Numbered from the stretch's first letter, positions 42,584 to 51,228 are shown. The stretch: DNA of 64,000 nt from Acidovorax sp. T1 (GCF_002176815.1 NZ_CP021648.1:558001-622000); one strand, 5' to 3'. Program-made: numbers and translations. The notes: generated by a model from the sequence alone, not told the origin.

Positions 42584-43611
42584 GCGCCGGCGCCGCAACA
42601 CTGCCCCTGGGGCCGCTCGCCGACTACCTGCGCGCGCAGGGCCTCGCGGGCAACGAAGCGATCCAGGCAGCCCCGCTGTCGGGGGGGCAGTCGAACCCCA
42701 CCTTTCGTGTCACGGCCGGTGAACACGCCTACGTGGTGCGCAAGAAGCCGGCCGGTGTTCTGGCACCGTCGGCGCATGCCATTGACCGCGAATACCGCGT
42801 CATGCGGGCGTTACAGGAAACCGATGTGCCGGTGCCGCGCATGCGGGCCTACTGTGAGGACGCGTCCATCGTCGGCACACCGTTCTACGTGATGGATTTC
42901 CTGCCGGGCCGCGTGTTCATGGACCCGGCCCTGCCGGACAGCACCCCCGCAGAGCGCGGCGCACTCTACCGCGAGATGGGGCGCGTGATGGCCGCGCTGC
43001 ACAGCGTGGACCATGTGGCCGTGGGCCTGGCGGACTACGGCCGCACGGGGCGATATGTTGAACGCCAGATCGACCGCTGGTCGCGCCAATGCCGTGCGCT
43101 GACGGTGCCGCTGGACCCGGCCATGCACCGGCTGATGGACTGGCTGCCCGCACAGGTGCCCGCTGCGGACGAAACCACGCTGGTGCACGGCGACTACCGC
43201 ATCGACAACCTGGTGTTCCACCCCACCGAGCCGCGCGTGATCGGCGTGCTCGACTGGGAGCTGTCCACATTGGGCGACCCGCTGGCCGACCTGGCCTACC
43301 ACTGCATGGCCTGGAACGTGCCGCCCGCCCTGTGGCGCGGCATCGGCGGGCTGGACCTGCCCGCGCTGGGCATTCCTACCGAGGCGCAGTACCTGGCCGA
43401 CTACCGTGCAGCCACGGGGCGCGATGCGCAGGGCCACTGGTCGTTCTACATGGCCTACAACCTGTTTCGCATGGCGGCCATCCTCTACGGCATTGCACAG
43501 CGCGCAGCCGATGGAAGTGCGGCGTCGGCCGATGCCGAGGAAACCGGGCGCAAGGCCGGCCCGCTGGCACTGCTGGGCTGGGAGTGGGCGCAGCGCCACA
43601 CAGCGCGGTAG
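42580..43611 (+). CDS. APH-fold phosphotransferase (LvaA/ACAD11-kinase-like)
   Basis: 343 residues of the aminoglycoside phosphotransferase/choline kinase fold. ATP-binding Lys is in AYVVRKKPAG; the catalytic loop is LVHGDYRIDNLVF; the metal Asp is in IGVLDWELSTLGDP. In levulinate catabolism a kinase of this type phosphorylates 4-hydroxyacyl-CoA, and in animals the same domain is fused to ACAD10/11. The tight operon with acyl-CoA dehydrogenase and SDR argues for the same job rather than antibiotic resistance. No homologue of the small partner LvaB was recognised. Confidence 0.83.
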   Translation: MSAGAATLPLGPLADYLRAQGLAGNEAIQAAPLSGGQSNPTFRVTAGEHAYVVRKKPAGVLAPSAHAIDREYRVMRALQETDVPVPRMRAYCEDASIVGTPFYVMDFLPGRVFMDPALPDSTPAERGALYREMGRVMAALHSVDHVAVGLADYGRTGRYVERQIDRWSRQCRALTVPLDPAMHRLMDWLPAQVPAADETTLVHGDYRIDNLVFHPTEPRVIGVLDWELSTLGDPLADLAYHCMAWNVPPALWRGIGGLDLPALGIPTEAQYLADYRAATGRDAQGHWSFYMAYNLFRMAAILYGIAQRAADGSAASADAEETGRKAGPLALLGWEWAQRHTAR

Positions 43612-43625
43612 CGCAGGGGCCCGCA

Positions 43626-43652
43626 GCCCGCGCGCATTCAGCGTGCGCGGGC
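43626..43652. terminator. Possible bidirectional terminator hairpin
   Basis: GCCCGCGC at 43626-43633 pairs with GCGCGGGC at 43645-43652 between two convergent genes. There is no clear T-run, and it overlaps the end of the minus-strand gene, so termination is only a guess. Confidence 0.35.
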
Positions 43653-44759
43653 CTCGTCGGCACTGGGCAGCAGCCGGTGCCGCTGCAACTGGCCGAACCA
43701 CTTGCGGAACATGTCCTCGGTGTCCATGCAGGCCGCAAAACCTGCCTGGCGGATCTTCACCGAGCTCATGATCACGGGCGGCAGGGGCCCGGTCTTGCCA
43801 TGGTTCATCTGGAAGTCGGCGTAGGTGGCGCCCTGGCCGATGAAGGCCGCCAGCGCGCGCGGGGCGGCCAGCTGGTATTTGTTGACGATTCGCTCCCACG
43901 CTTTTTGCTGGCCCGGCAGGGTGGTGCCCAGGGATTGCGGCTCGGGGTCGCCCACGGGCATGCCCAGCACCTCGGCGATGGTGGGCCAGACGTTCTGCCA
44001 GACGAACACGTCGCCGTTCTCCAGGTTGAAGGTTTCGTTGCGTGCGTTGGGCGCGTCTGCAGCCCAGGCGCAGGCCTGGGCGATCAGGTCGGCGTCGATG
44101 GCCTGGTTCACGCGCGCGGGGCCGCCGGGGTAGGCCAGGGGCAAGCCCTGCTCGTGGCGCAGCCAGGCATAGACGCCGATGGCCGGGATCGGGTTCATGT
44201 GGCTGCCCAGGGCGTCGCCAAAGACGATGCGCGGGCGCATGATGGTGAAGTGCCACGCCGCCTTGGCCTGGCGTTCGCGCAGGAAGTCTTCCTGCAGCCA
44301 GTAGAAGTTTTCGTGTGCGTCGCGCGGCCAGCGCTCGCGCGCTGGCACCGCGATTTCGGGGTGAATGTGCACGCCGTAGGCCTTGCCGCCTTGCATGATG
44401 GTGACGTGGCGCAGCGCGCCGCCGGGGCGGTCCAGCGGCTCAACCACGTTGCGCAGCATTTGCAGGTTGGTGCGCATCTGGTCCTGATCGCGCCAGCCGC
44501 CGACCAGCCCGCCGGGCTGCTCGTACACCGCGGCATAGACCACATGGGTGATGTCGTCGCGGCCAGCCAGTGCCGCCGCGCAGGCGTTGCTGTCCTGCAG
44601 ATCCAGCTGCAGGGCCTCAGCCCCGGGCGGCGGGGTGATGGGGCGGCGGGCCACGCCGATGGCGCGCCAGCCGGGCAGGCTGGCGAAGTGGCGCAGGCAG
44701 GCCTGGCCCACCACACCGGTGGCGCCCACGATGAGGGCGGTCTTCTCGGGTGTCGTCAT
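43638..44759 (-). CDS. SDR-family NAD-dependent reductase, PRISE-like (5-beta-reductase/iridoid synthase type)
   Basis: 373 residues. The extended SDR shows ALIVGATGVVGQACLRHF at the N-terminus, THVVYAAVYEQPGG, and GKAYGVHIHPEIAVPARERW in the catalytic region (Lys and Tyr in unusual order), a pattern I associate with the PRISE family of enone reductases. The C-terminal part (NKYQLAAPRALAAFIGQGAT and MNHGKTGPLPPVIMSSVK) also fits. Such enzymes reduce activated double bonds using NAD(P)H. The start is ATG 44759. It is 13 bases from the stop of the solute-binding gene, so they share a transcript. Confidence 0.75.
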   Translation of the reverse strand: MTTPEKTALIVGATGVVGQACLRHFASLPGWRAIGVARRPITPPPGAEALQLDLQDSNACAAALAGRDDITHVVYAAVYEQPGGLVGGWRDQDQMRTNLQMLRNVVEPLDRPGGALRHVTIMQGGKAYGVHIHPEIAVPARERWPRDAHENFYWLQEDFLRERQAKAAWHFTIMRPRIVFGDALGSHMNPIPAIGVYAWLRHEQGLPLAYPGGPARVNQAIDADLIAQACAWAADAPNARNETFNLENGDVFVWQNVWPTIAEVLGMPVGDPEPQSLGTTLPGQQKAWERIVNKYQLAAPRALAAFIGQGATYADFQMNHGKTGPLPPVIMSSVKIRQAGFAACMDTEDMFRKWFGQLQRHRLLPSADEARAR

Positions 44760-44772
44760 GGCGAAGGCGCCC

Positions 44773-46029
44773 TCACTTCTTGTTGACCAAGGGGCACTTG
44801 GACTGCGCCAGCGGCAGGAAGGCCTTGTCGCCCGGCACCGTGGCCAAGAGCTTGTAGTAGTCCCAGGGGTACTTGGATTCGGCCTGCGACTTGACCTCGA
44901 ACAGATACATGTCGTGCACCATGCGGCCGTCCTCGCGGATGCGGCCGTTCTTTGCGAAGAAGTCGTTGATCGGCGTGGCCTTCATCTTGGCCATGACCTG
45001 GGCCGTGTCGTCGGTCTTGGCGGCCTGCACGGCCTTGAGGTAGTGCATGGTGGACGAGTAGGCGCCTGCCTGGCTCATGTTGGGCATCTTCTTCATCTTC
45101 TCGAAGTAGCGCTTGGACCAGGCGCGCGTCTCGTCGTTCATGTCCCAGTAAAAGCCTTCGGTGAGCATCAAACCGCCTGCGGTGCGCAGGCCGATGGCGT
45201 GGATGTCGTTGATGTACATGAGCAGGCCGGCCAGGGTTTGCTTGTTTTTTCCCTGCGTCAGGCCGAACTCACGCGCAGCCTTGATGGTGTTGACCGTGTC
45301 GCCACCCGCGTTGGCCAGACCGACGACCTGGGCCTTGCTGTTTTGTGCGCTGATCAGGAAGGAGGCGAAGTCCGTCGCGGCGATGGGGTGCTTGGCGGCT
45401 CCCAGCACCTTGCCGCCCTGGGCCGTGACCACGGCGCTGGCTTGCTCCTGCAGGCTGTGGCCGAAGGCGTAGTCGGCGGTGATGAAAAACCAGTCCTTGC
45501 CGCCGCGCTGGGTGATGGCGCTGGCCGTCACGTTGGCCAGGGCATAGGTGTCGTACACGTAGTGCACGGTGCTGGGCATGCACAGGTCGCCCGTGAGGCG
45601 GTCCAGCCCGGGGCCGTTGAAGACGACGACCTTTTGCTTTTGCTTGGCCACTTCCAGCACTGCCAGTGCGGGCGCGGAGACGGCCACGTCCATGATGGCG
45701 TCCACCTTGCCGGTGTCGAACCATTCGCGTGCCTTGCTGGAGGCGATGTCGGCCTTGTTCTGGTGGTCGGCCACGATGAGCTCGATCTTCTTGCCCAGCA
45801 CCTGGCCGCCAAAGTCGTCGATGGCCATCTGGATGGCCGCCGCGCTGCCTGGGCCGGTGATGTCGGCGAATGGGCCGCTGAGGTCCGTGAGGATGCCCAG
45901 GCGCACGGTGTCGTCGGAAATCTTTGCGTCCTGCGCTGTGACCGCGGTGGTCGCGGCCAGCAGGGCCAGGCTGGTGCACAGCGCGCGGCATGCGCGTGGC
46001 AGGGGGCTGCGGGGGGTGTGGCGGTTCAT
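44773..46029 (-). CDS. ABC transporter substrate-binding protein (branched-chain amino acid/amide type)
   Basis: 418 residues from ATG 46029, with AAGGAGAC before it. A signal peptide (RACRALCTSLALLAATTAVT) ends at about residue 32, then a type I periplasmic binding protein: VRLGILTDLSGPFADITGPG, VELIVADHQNK-like strand (IELIVADHQNKADIA), FFITADYAFGHSLQE. No permease or ATPase genes stand near it, so it must borrow a transporter or act as an orphan receptor. Family members bind acids, amides and aromatic compounds. Confidence 0.9.
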   Translation of the reverse strand: MNRHTPRSPLPRACRALCTSLALLAATTAVTAQDAKISDDTVRLGILTDLSGPFADITGPGSAAAIQMAIDDFGGQVLGKKIELIVADHQNKADIASSKAREWFDTGKVDAIMDVAVSAPALAVLEVAKQKQKVVVFNGPGLDRLTGDLCMPSTVHYVYDTYALANVTASAITQRGGKDWFFITADYAFGHSLQEQASAVVTAQGGKVLGAAKHPIAATDFASFLISAQNSKAQVVGLANAGGDTVNTIKAAREFGLTQGKNKQTLAGLLMYINDIHAIGLRTAGGLMLTEGFYWDMNDETRAWSKRYFEKMKKMPNMSQAGAYSSTMHYLKAVQAAKTDDTAQVMAKMKATPINDFFAKNGRIREDGRMVHDMYLFEVKSQAESKYPWDYYKLLATVPGDKAFLPLAQSKCPLVNKK

Positions 46030-46061
46030 GCTTGTCTCCTTGGGTGTGTGGCTAGCGGGAA

Positions 46062-47150
46062 TCAAATGGTGGCGATGGGCGTGACGGGCGAGCCCACGGC
46101 GCCGGGCAGGCGCAGCGGCGGCGCGGTGAGGAAGAACCGCGTGCGCCCCAGCGCGTGCAGTGCCTCGGCGAGTTCGTCCAGATACCACAGCTCGCCCAGC
46201 GGCAGCCCGAGCTTGAACAGGCAGTGCTCGTGCAGCGGCACCACGGCATAGGGCGAACCGTCCTGCGGCACGCGGGTGGGCGGGTGGCGCTCCACGGCAT
46301 AGTTGTCGGCCACCAGGGCCGCGATGCCGCTGTCAGTGATCCATTGCAGCAAGCGCTGGTCGCTGCCGTCCAGCGCCGCGCAGCTGTGGTGCAGGCGCTC
46401 GGCGTCGGGCTGCCCCTGCATGGACAGCACCACGCCGGCAAAGCCGGTGCGCAGCAGCAGCATGTCTCCCGGCTCCACCGTGGCGCCGCACTGCGCCATG
46501 GCGTGCATGAGCTGTTCGTAGCCGATGTCCTGGAAATCCGTGCCGTACACGCGGGCCAGGTCCACCAGCACGCCGCGGCCCTGCATGCCTTTCCTGGCCA
46601 GGTTTTCCACGCCCAGGGCACGCGCCACGCTGGCGTCGGCGGGCCGACCCGCGCAGCACACGGGGCGGTAGGGGCCGGGCGCGCCCTGCGCGTCGCGCTG
46701 CGGCAGGCCATGGTCAACGGGCCCCAGCACATGTTCGTGGCCCCGGTAGCCGTTGTAATAGGTGGTGCGCAGCTGGCCGTCGCCCTCGGAGTCGAACAGC
46801 GAACCCACATGGGCCAGCGAGTCCCACTGGGTGGAGTACTGCAGCGAGAGCAGCACCTGGTCATCGCTGATCACATCGGTGGCGCCCGCGTACACGTGGC
46901 CCAGCGGGAAGTTGAGGTAGGGCCGGTCGCCATTGCGCGTGGGCGAAAGGCGCGGCGGATGACGCCGCGCGTTGAGTGCATTGCCGCCTGGCAGGTCCAG
47001 CGGCAGCGAGAGGCAAAAACTGCGCCCCTCGCGCACCTCTTGCGCGCCCTTGCGCACCTGTTCGGGGCCAATCAGGTTGGCGCGCCCGAGTTGGTCGTCG
47101 GGCCCGAAGTCGCCCCAGTTCGAGCCTGGTGGGCGTTGTTTCCATCGCAT
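46062..47150 (-). CDS. Cyclase-family hydrolase (kynurenine-formamidase-like)
   Basis: 362 residues. The cyclase fold (PF04199 type) is seen in SFCLSLPLDLPGGNALNARR, QYSTQWDSLAHVGSLFDSEG (where classical members have HxGTHxD; here WDSLAHVG keeps one His), GRGVLVDLARVYG, GDMLLLRTGFAG and LVADNYAVERHP. Members hydrolyse or cyclise amides and lactones with a metal ion. The altered metal motif is usual for a long-chain subgroup of about 350 residues. It begins the minus-strand group with the solute-binding protein (32-base gap). The 215 bases before it, up to the next relic, hold no gene. Confidence 0.8.
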   Translation of the reverse strand: MRWKQRPPGSNWGDFGPDDQLGRANLIGPEQVRKGAQEVREGRSFCLSLPLDLPGGNALNARRHPPRLSPTRNGDRPYLNFPLGHVYAGATDVISDDQVLLSLQYSTQWDSLAHVGSLFDSEGDGQLRTTYYNGYRGHEHVLGPVDHGLPQRDAQGAPGPYRPVCCAGRPADASVARALGVENLARKGMQGRGVLVDLARVYGTDFQDIGYEQLMHAMAQCGATVEPGDMLLLRTGFAGVVLSMQGQPDAERLHHSCAALDGSDQRLLQWITDSGIAALVADNYAVERHPPTRVPQDGSPYAVVPLHEHCLFKLGLPLGELWYLDELAEALHALGRTRFFLTAPPLRLPGAVGSPVTPIATI

Positions 47151-47365
47151 GCTGTTGTCTCCCGCCGCTGTGGATCGCGGATGTGGAGACTATGGTGTTG
47201 GGCGCAGGCGGCCCATGTCAAACCCCGTGGTGAATATTTCGAGGAATGAAATCAAATATCGGGTAAACCCTTCCGTCTGACGCGGCGTTTCGCGCAAATC
47301 AGTGTGCGGATCAGGTGGCGTTGCCAGAGATGGTTTCGTTGAGCAAAACTACCGACCGGGGTGTT

Positions 47366-47552
47366 TCAGGCTGCTGCGGGCGTCTGCGCGAATACGGGTG
47401 CATCCACATTGCCGCCGGTGAGCGCCACGCTCGCTGGTGCTTTGCATGGGCAGGCCCCAGCGGTATTGCGGCGTGGGCGGGAAGTCGCGGCACACCACTG
47501 GCGCGGCGGCTTCGATGTTGGCCAGGGTGGGAAGGAAGAGATATGGTGCCAA
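47366..47552 (-). pseudogene. Relic of a threonine/serine dehydratase: both ends kept, centre deleted
   Basis: From about 47552 the minus strand reads LPTLANIEAAAPVVCRDFPP then TPQYRWGLPMQ, the N-terminus of PLP-dependent threonine dehydratases. At about 47435 this stops, and in a shifted frame SVALTGGNVDAPVFAQTPAA and a stop follow, which matches the C-terminus of the same family. About 270 residues, including the PLP lysine, are missing. It is the second internally deleted gene in this cluster. The start codon is not clear; a repeat copy lies directly upstream. Confidence 0.68.
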
Positions 47553-47555
47553 TTC

Positions 47556-47605
47556 CTGTTTTGATAGCTGCTAACGCTTACTGGGTAAGCGCTACAGGCT
47601 GTTTT
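47556..47605 (-). repeat. Dispersed palindromic repeat, copy 10
   Basis: CTGTTTTGATAGCTGCTAAC then GCTTACTGGGTAAGCGCTAC and AGG: reverse orientation, both arms intact. It lies between the dehydratase relic and the GST gene. Confidence 0.82.
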
Positions 47606-47646
47606 GAAGGGCGGTGGTGCATGGCGGGGCCGCGAAAGGGAAGGAA

Positions 47647-48270
47647 TCAGGACAGCGGCTGGTCCAGCACGCCGCGTGCGCCGGGGCGCTCGCGCAGGGC
47701 CTGGAACCAGCGCTCCAGGTGAGGCCGGGCGGTGCGCTCCTGGGGCAGGCCCCACCAGCGGTGGATTTCGCAGGCGACCGGAATGTCGGCCATGGTGAAG
47801 TGCTCGCCCGCCATGAAGGGCTGGCGCGCCAGATGGGCGTCGAGCAGCGCCAGTAGCGCTTCGGTGGCGGCCACCGAGTGGCGGATGAGCGCCTCGTTGC
47901 GCTGCGCGGCCGGTGTGCGGATCCACTGAATGAAGGCGTCGCGCCCGGCCGGGTTGAGTGCGGTCTGCTGCCAGTCCATCCACTGCTCGGCCACAAACCG
48001 GGCGGGCAGCGCGTCGGGATAGAGCTGGCCGGGTGCATAGCGGGCGCACAGGTAGCGCACGATGGTGTTCGACTCCCACAGCACCACGCCGCCTTCGTCC
48101 TCGATCAGGGGCACCAGGCCGTTGGGGTTGAGGTGCAGGTAATGCGCATCACGCACGATGCCGAACTGACCGCCCGCATCGGTGCGCTGCAAGGGCAGCG
48201 CCAGTTCCTGCGCCGTCCACACCACCTTGCGCACGTTGATGGACGAGAGCCGTCCCCACAGCCGCAGCAT
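47647..48270 (-). CDS. Glutathione S-transferase family protein
   Basis: 207 residues. A thioredoxin-like N-domain with LSSINVRKVVWTAQELAL (the Ser-containing site for glutathione), NPNGLVPLIEDEGGVVLWES (cis-Pro and ES loop), then an all-helical C-domain with FTMADIPVACEIHRWW. It conjugates or carries glutathione in the cytoplasm; substrate unknown. It follows the aminotransferase gene with a gap of two bases, so they form an operon. Confidence 0.88.
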   Translation of the reverse strand: MLRLWGRLSSINVRKVVWTAQELALPLQRTDAGGQFGIVRDAHYLHLNPNGLVPLIEDEGGVVLWESNTIVRYLCARYAPGQLYPDALPARFVAEQWMDWQQTALNPAGRDAFIQWIRTPAAQRNEALIRHSVAATEALLALLDAHLARQPFMAGEHFTMADIPVACEIHRWWGLPQERTARPHLERWFQALRERPGARGVLDQPLS

Positions 48271-48272
48271 GC

Positions 48273-49460
48273 TCAGCCCCTGGCCTGGTGCGCGCGGATG
48301 GCCGCAGCCAGCGCTGCAATGGAGGTGCGGATCTCGTCACTGGTGGCCGTGACATACGACAGGCGCAGCGTGCGCGTGTCGGGGTGTTCGGCATAAAACG
48401 GCGCGCCGGGCACGAAGGCCACGTTGCGGTCCACGGCCTCGGGCAAGAGGGCCTGCGCGTTCACGCCCTCGGGCAGCCGCACCCACAGGAACATGCCGCC
48501 CGCCGGGCGCGTCCACTTCACATCGAGGCCAGCCATCTCGTGCTCGAGCGCGGCCAGCATGGTGTCGCGCTGCTGCTTGTACAGCGCACGGATCGTGGGC
48601 ACATGGCGGTCGAGGAAACCGTCCTTGATCACCTCGGCCACCACGCGCTGGTTGAAGCCGGGCGTGTGCAGGTCGGCCGCCTGCTTGGCCTGCAGCAGCT
48701 TGGGATAGATGGCCTGGGGCGCCACGATGTAACCGATGCGCAGGCCCGGGGCCAGCACCTTGGAGAACGAGCCCATGTAGATGCAGCCGTCGGGGTTGCG
48801 CGCCGTCAGGGGCGCGGGTGGGGCTTCGCCAAACCACAGGTCGCCATAGGGGTTGTCTTCGATCAGCGGAATGTTCAGCTCGGCCGCCTTGGCCACCAGC
48901 GCAGCGCGGCGCGCCTCGGTCATGGTGCGGCCCGTGGGGTTCTGGAAGTTGGGCAGCACATAGGCCAGGCGGGCCTTGTCGGCGCCGCTGCCGGCCTGGG
49001 CGGCAAAGTCGTCCACCAGAATGCCGTCGTCGTCGCTGGCCACGCTCACGGCCATCGGTTCTTGCGGCGCAAAGGCCTGCAGCGCGCCCAGGTAGGTGGG
49101 CGTTTCCACCAGCATGCGGCTGTTTTTGTCGAGAAACACCTTGCCGATCAGGTCCAGCGCCTGCTGCGAGCCGGTGGTGATCAGCACCTGGTCCGGGTCC
49201 ACGGCCCAGGGCAGCATGTCGGCCACGGCCTGGCGCAGCGGGGCGTAGCCCTCGCTGGTGGCATATTGCAGGGCGGCGGCGCCGTCGCGCGCCATCACGG
49301 TGTTGCAGGCGGCGGTGAATTCTTCGAGGGGGAACGCCTTGGGCGAGGGCAGGCCGCCGGCCAGGCTGATGATGCCGGGCTTGTCGGTCAGTTTGAGGAT
49401 CTCGCGGATCGCGGAAGGGTTCATCTTGGCGGCGCGTGCGGCCAGGGTCCAGTTCGTCAT
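48273..49460 (-). CDS. PLP-dependent aminotransferase, class I/II (2-aminoadipate/MocR-aminotransferase type)
   Basis: 395 residues. Fold type I marks: ITTGSQQALDLIGKVFL, NFQNPTGRTMTEARR (substrate/PLP Asn), EDNPYGDLWF and the PLP lysine in IYMGSFSKVLAPGLRIGYIV. There is no N-terminal winged helix, so it is an enzyme and not a MocR regulator. Likely amino-acid transaminase, for example for aminoadipate, kynurenine or branched or aromatic amino acids. First gene of a two-gene operon with GST. The 178 bases before it carry nothing recognisable. Confidence 0.88.
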   Translation of the reverse strand: MTNWTLAARAAKMNPSAIREILKLTDKPGIISLAGGLPSPKAFPLEEFTAACNTVMARDGAAALQYATSEGYAPLRQAVADMLPWAVDPDQVLITTGSQQALDLIGKVFLDKNSRMLVETPTYLGALQAFAPQEPMAVSVASDDDGILVDDFAAQAGSGADKARLAYVLPNFQNPTGRTMTEARRAALVAKAAELNIPLIEDNPYGDLWFGEAPPAPLTARNPDGCIYMGSFSKVLAPGLRIGYIVAPQAIYPKLLQAKQAADLHTPGFNQRVVAEVIKDGFLDRHVPTIRALYKQQRDTMLAALEHEMAGLDVKWTRPAGGMFLWVRLPEGVNAQALLPEAVDRNVAFVPGAPFYAEHPDTRTLRLSYVTATSDEIRTSIAALAAAIRAHQARG

Positions 49461-49638
49461 GCAGTCATCTCCAGTGGGCGCCCGGCAGGGGCGCGCTTGT
49501 CATCCGATAAAAAGTGCCGCTGTGCGGCGGTGCAGGAGCCTGCGGGTGGGCGATGGGCTCGCACTTTAACCCGCCGGGTCCGCCCTGTGCGCAGCGCCAT
49601 TCGCCATGTGGCCGTGGGTGTGTGGCGGGGTGTCATCA

Positions 49639-50568
49639 TCATCCCGGACGGGGCGGTGCGCGCACCGGCATGCGGCGGCCCAGCAATACGGTGGCCATCA
49701 CGGCCAGGCCAAAGCCCACGCTCGCCGCGTCCAGGCCCTCGCCCAGCAGGGGCACGGCAAACAGCATGCCCAGAAAGGGTTGCACCAGTTGCACCTGGCT
49801 CACGCGCACCGTGCCGCCCAGCGCCAGGCCCCGGTACCAGGCAAAGAAGCCCAGCCACATCGAAAACACCGACACATAGGCAAAGCCAGCCCAGGCCTGC
49901 GCGGGCAGGGGCACGGCGGGCCACGACAGCGCCGCCAGCGGCACCGTGACCGGCAGCGAGATCACCAGCGCCCAGCAGATCACGAACTCGGCCCGCATGT
50001 GCTGCGACAGCCGCGCGCCAAAGCCATAGCCCACGGCCGCGCACAGCATGGCGCCCAGCAGCAGTACATCGGCCGGGTGCAGCGCCAGCCCGGCACTGCC
50101 CGAATGCAGCACGGCAAAAGTCACCACCAGACCCGTGCCCAGCACCGCGCAGGCCCAGAAGGCTGGCGACGGGCGCTGGCGGTGCAGCAGCGCTCCCACG
50201 GCTGCGGTGGCCAGCGGCAGCACGCCCACGATTACGCTGGCGTGCACGGCGCTGACGTGGCGCATCGCCACCGACGTCAGCAGCGGAAAGCCAAACACCA
50301 CACCGAGCGCTGTCAGCACCAGTGGCCGGGCGTCGGAGCGCTGCGGCAGCGGTGCCCGCAGGGCCAGCAGCAGCGCCCCCGACAGCAGCCCGGCCAGGGC
50401 CGCGCGCCCCATGGCGATGAACAGGCCCGACATCAGCGGGGCATCGGGCGTGCCCACGGCCAGGCGGGTCATGGGCAGGGTCAGGGCAAAAATGGTGACG
50501 CCGAGCAGGCCCAGGGCCAGCCCGCGGGCCTCGTGCGGGCTGGCAGTGGGCAGGCGCGGCGCGGTCAT
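49639..50568 (-). CDS. EamA/DMT-family transporter, coupled to LysE
   Basis: 309 residues from ATG 50568, whose codon overlaps the lysE stop (ATGA). Ten helices in two EamA halves (GLALGLLGVTIFALTLPMTR; second half begins PADVLLLGAMLCAAVGYGFG). Inner-membrane exporter. Translational coupling to a LysE exporter and divergence from a MocR regulator suggest that the pair is induced by an amino acid or amine and exports it. Confidence 0.88.
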   Translation of the reverse strand: MTAPRLPTASPHEARGLALGLLGVTIFALTLPMTRLAVGTPDAPLMSGLFIAMGRAALAGLLSGALLLALRAPLPQRSDARPLVLTALGVVFGFPLLTSVAMRHVSAVHASVIVGVLPLATAAVGALLHRQRPSPAFWACAVLGTGLVVTFAVLHSGSAGLALHPADVLLLGAMLCAAVGYGFGARLSQHMRAEFVICWALVISLPVTVPLAALSWPAVPLPAQAWAGFAYVSVFSMWLGFFAWYRGLALGGTVRVSQVQLVQPFLGMLFAVPLLGEGLDAASVGFGLAVMATVLLGRRMPVRAPPRPG

Positions 50569-51164
50569 GTGCGCACCATCCATGCGGCCGTGACGACCAG
50601 CACGCAGCCCATGGCACGGTTGAACCACAGCAGGCGCCGGCCGTGCGCCAGCCAGTGGCGCAGCAGCGCGCCCACCGCGGCATACACAAAATTGCTGCAC
50701 AGCGCAAACAGGGCCATCACCGGCAGCACCACGGCCAGGCGCTGCAGGCTGTCTTCGCGCCCGATGATCCAGCCCGCCACGATGGTCAGCGACAGCAGCC
50801 AGGCCTTGATGTTCACGAACTGCAGCGCCGCCCCTTGCCAGAAACCCACGTCCATGCGGGCGGCGTCGGCCTCGCCGAGCTGGCCGCTCTGGCTGAGCTT
50901 CCAGGCCAGCCACACCAGATAGGCAATGCCCACGGCCTTGATGCCCCAGCGCAGCGCGGGCACCGCCAGCACCGCAGCCCCCAGGCCGCCCGCGCACAGC
51001 AGCAGCAGCGCGCTCCAGCCCACGGGCACGGCGCAGACAAAACGCATCGCGTGGCGCAACCCGCGGTTGGCCGCCAGCGCGGTGGACAGCGTGGTGTTGG
51101 GGCCGGGGCTGAAGCTCATGGCAGTGGCCAGTGCCAGCAGGGCAGTGAATTCAACAGGTGGCAT
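50565..51164 (-). CDS. LysE-family translocator
   Basis: 199 residues, six membrane helices. The typical N-terminal motif ATAMSFSPGPNTTLSTALAA is present, with FWQGAALQFVNIKAWL in the middle. LysE/RhtB proteins export amino acids. The gene is divergent from a MocR-type regulator across 137 bases, a known arrangement, and the EamA gene behind it is coupled. Confidence 0.9.
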   Translation of the reverse strand: MPPVEFTALLALATAMSFSPGPNTTLSTALAANRGLRHAMRFVCAVPVGWSALLLLCAGGLGAAVLAVPALRWGIKAVGIAYLVWLAWKLSQSGQLGEADAARMDVGFWQGAALQFVNIKAWLLSLTIVAGWIIGREDSLQRLAVVLPVMALFALCSNFVYAAVGALLRHWLAHGRRLLWFNRAMGCVLVVTAAWMVRT

Positions 51165-51192
51165 GGCGCTGAAAAGAAAAAGGTAGGCTGTT

Positions 51193-51228
51193 ACTGTAGA
51201 GGCAATTGCAATACAGTGCCGGTACAGT
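51193..51228. promoter_or_regulatory. Likely MocR operator between lysE and the regulator gene
   Basis: ACTGTA at 51193-51198 is inverted relative to TACAGT at 51212-51217, and TACAGT is repeated at 51223-51228, 11 bases further. Such repeated half sites near the divergent promoters are usual for MocR regulators. Confidence 0.5.

Noticed and set aside
42580..43611. APH-type gene as an aminoglycoside resistance determinant
   Set aside because: The fold is shared, but the overlaps with acyl-CoA dehydrogenase and SDR genes and chromosomal composition favour a metabolic kinase.
43638..43652. Strong hairpin between the kinase and PRISE-like genes as a proven terminator
   Set aside because: No T-run on either side. 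It is kept only as a low-confidence feature.
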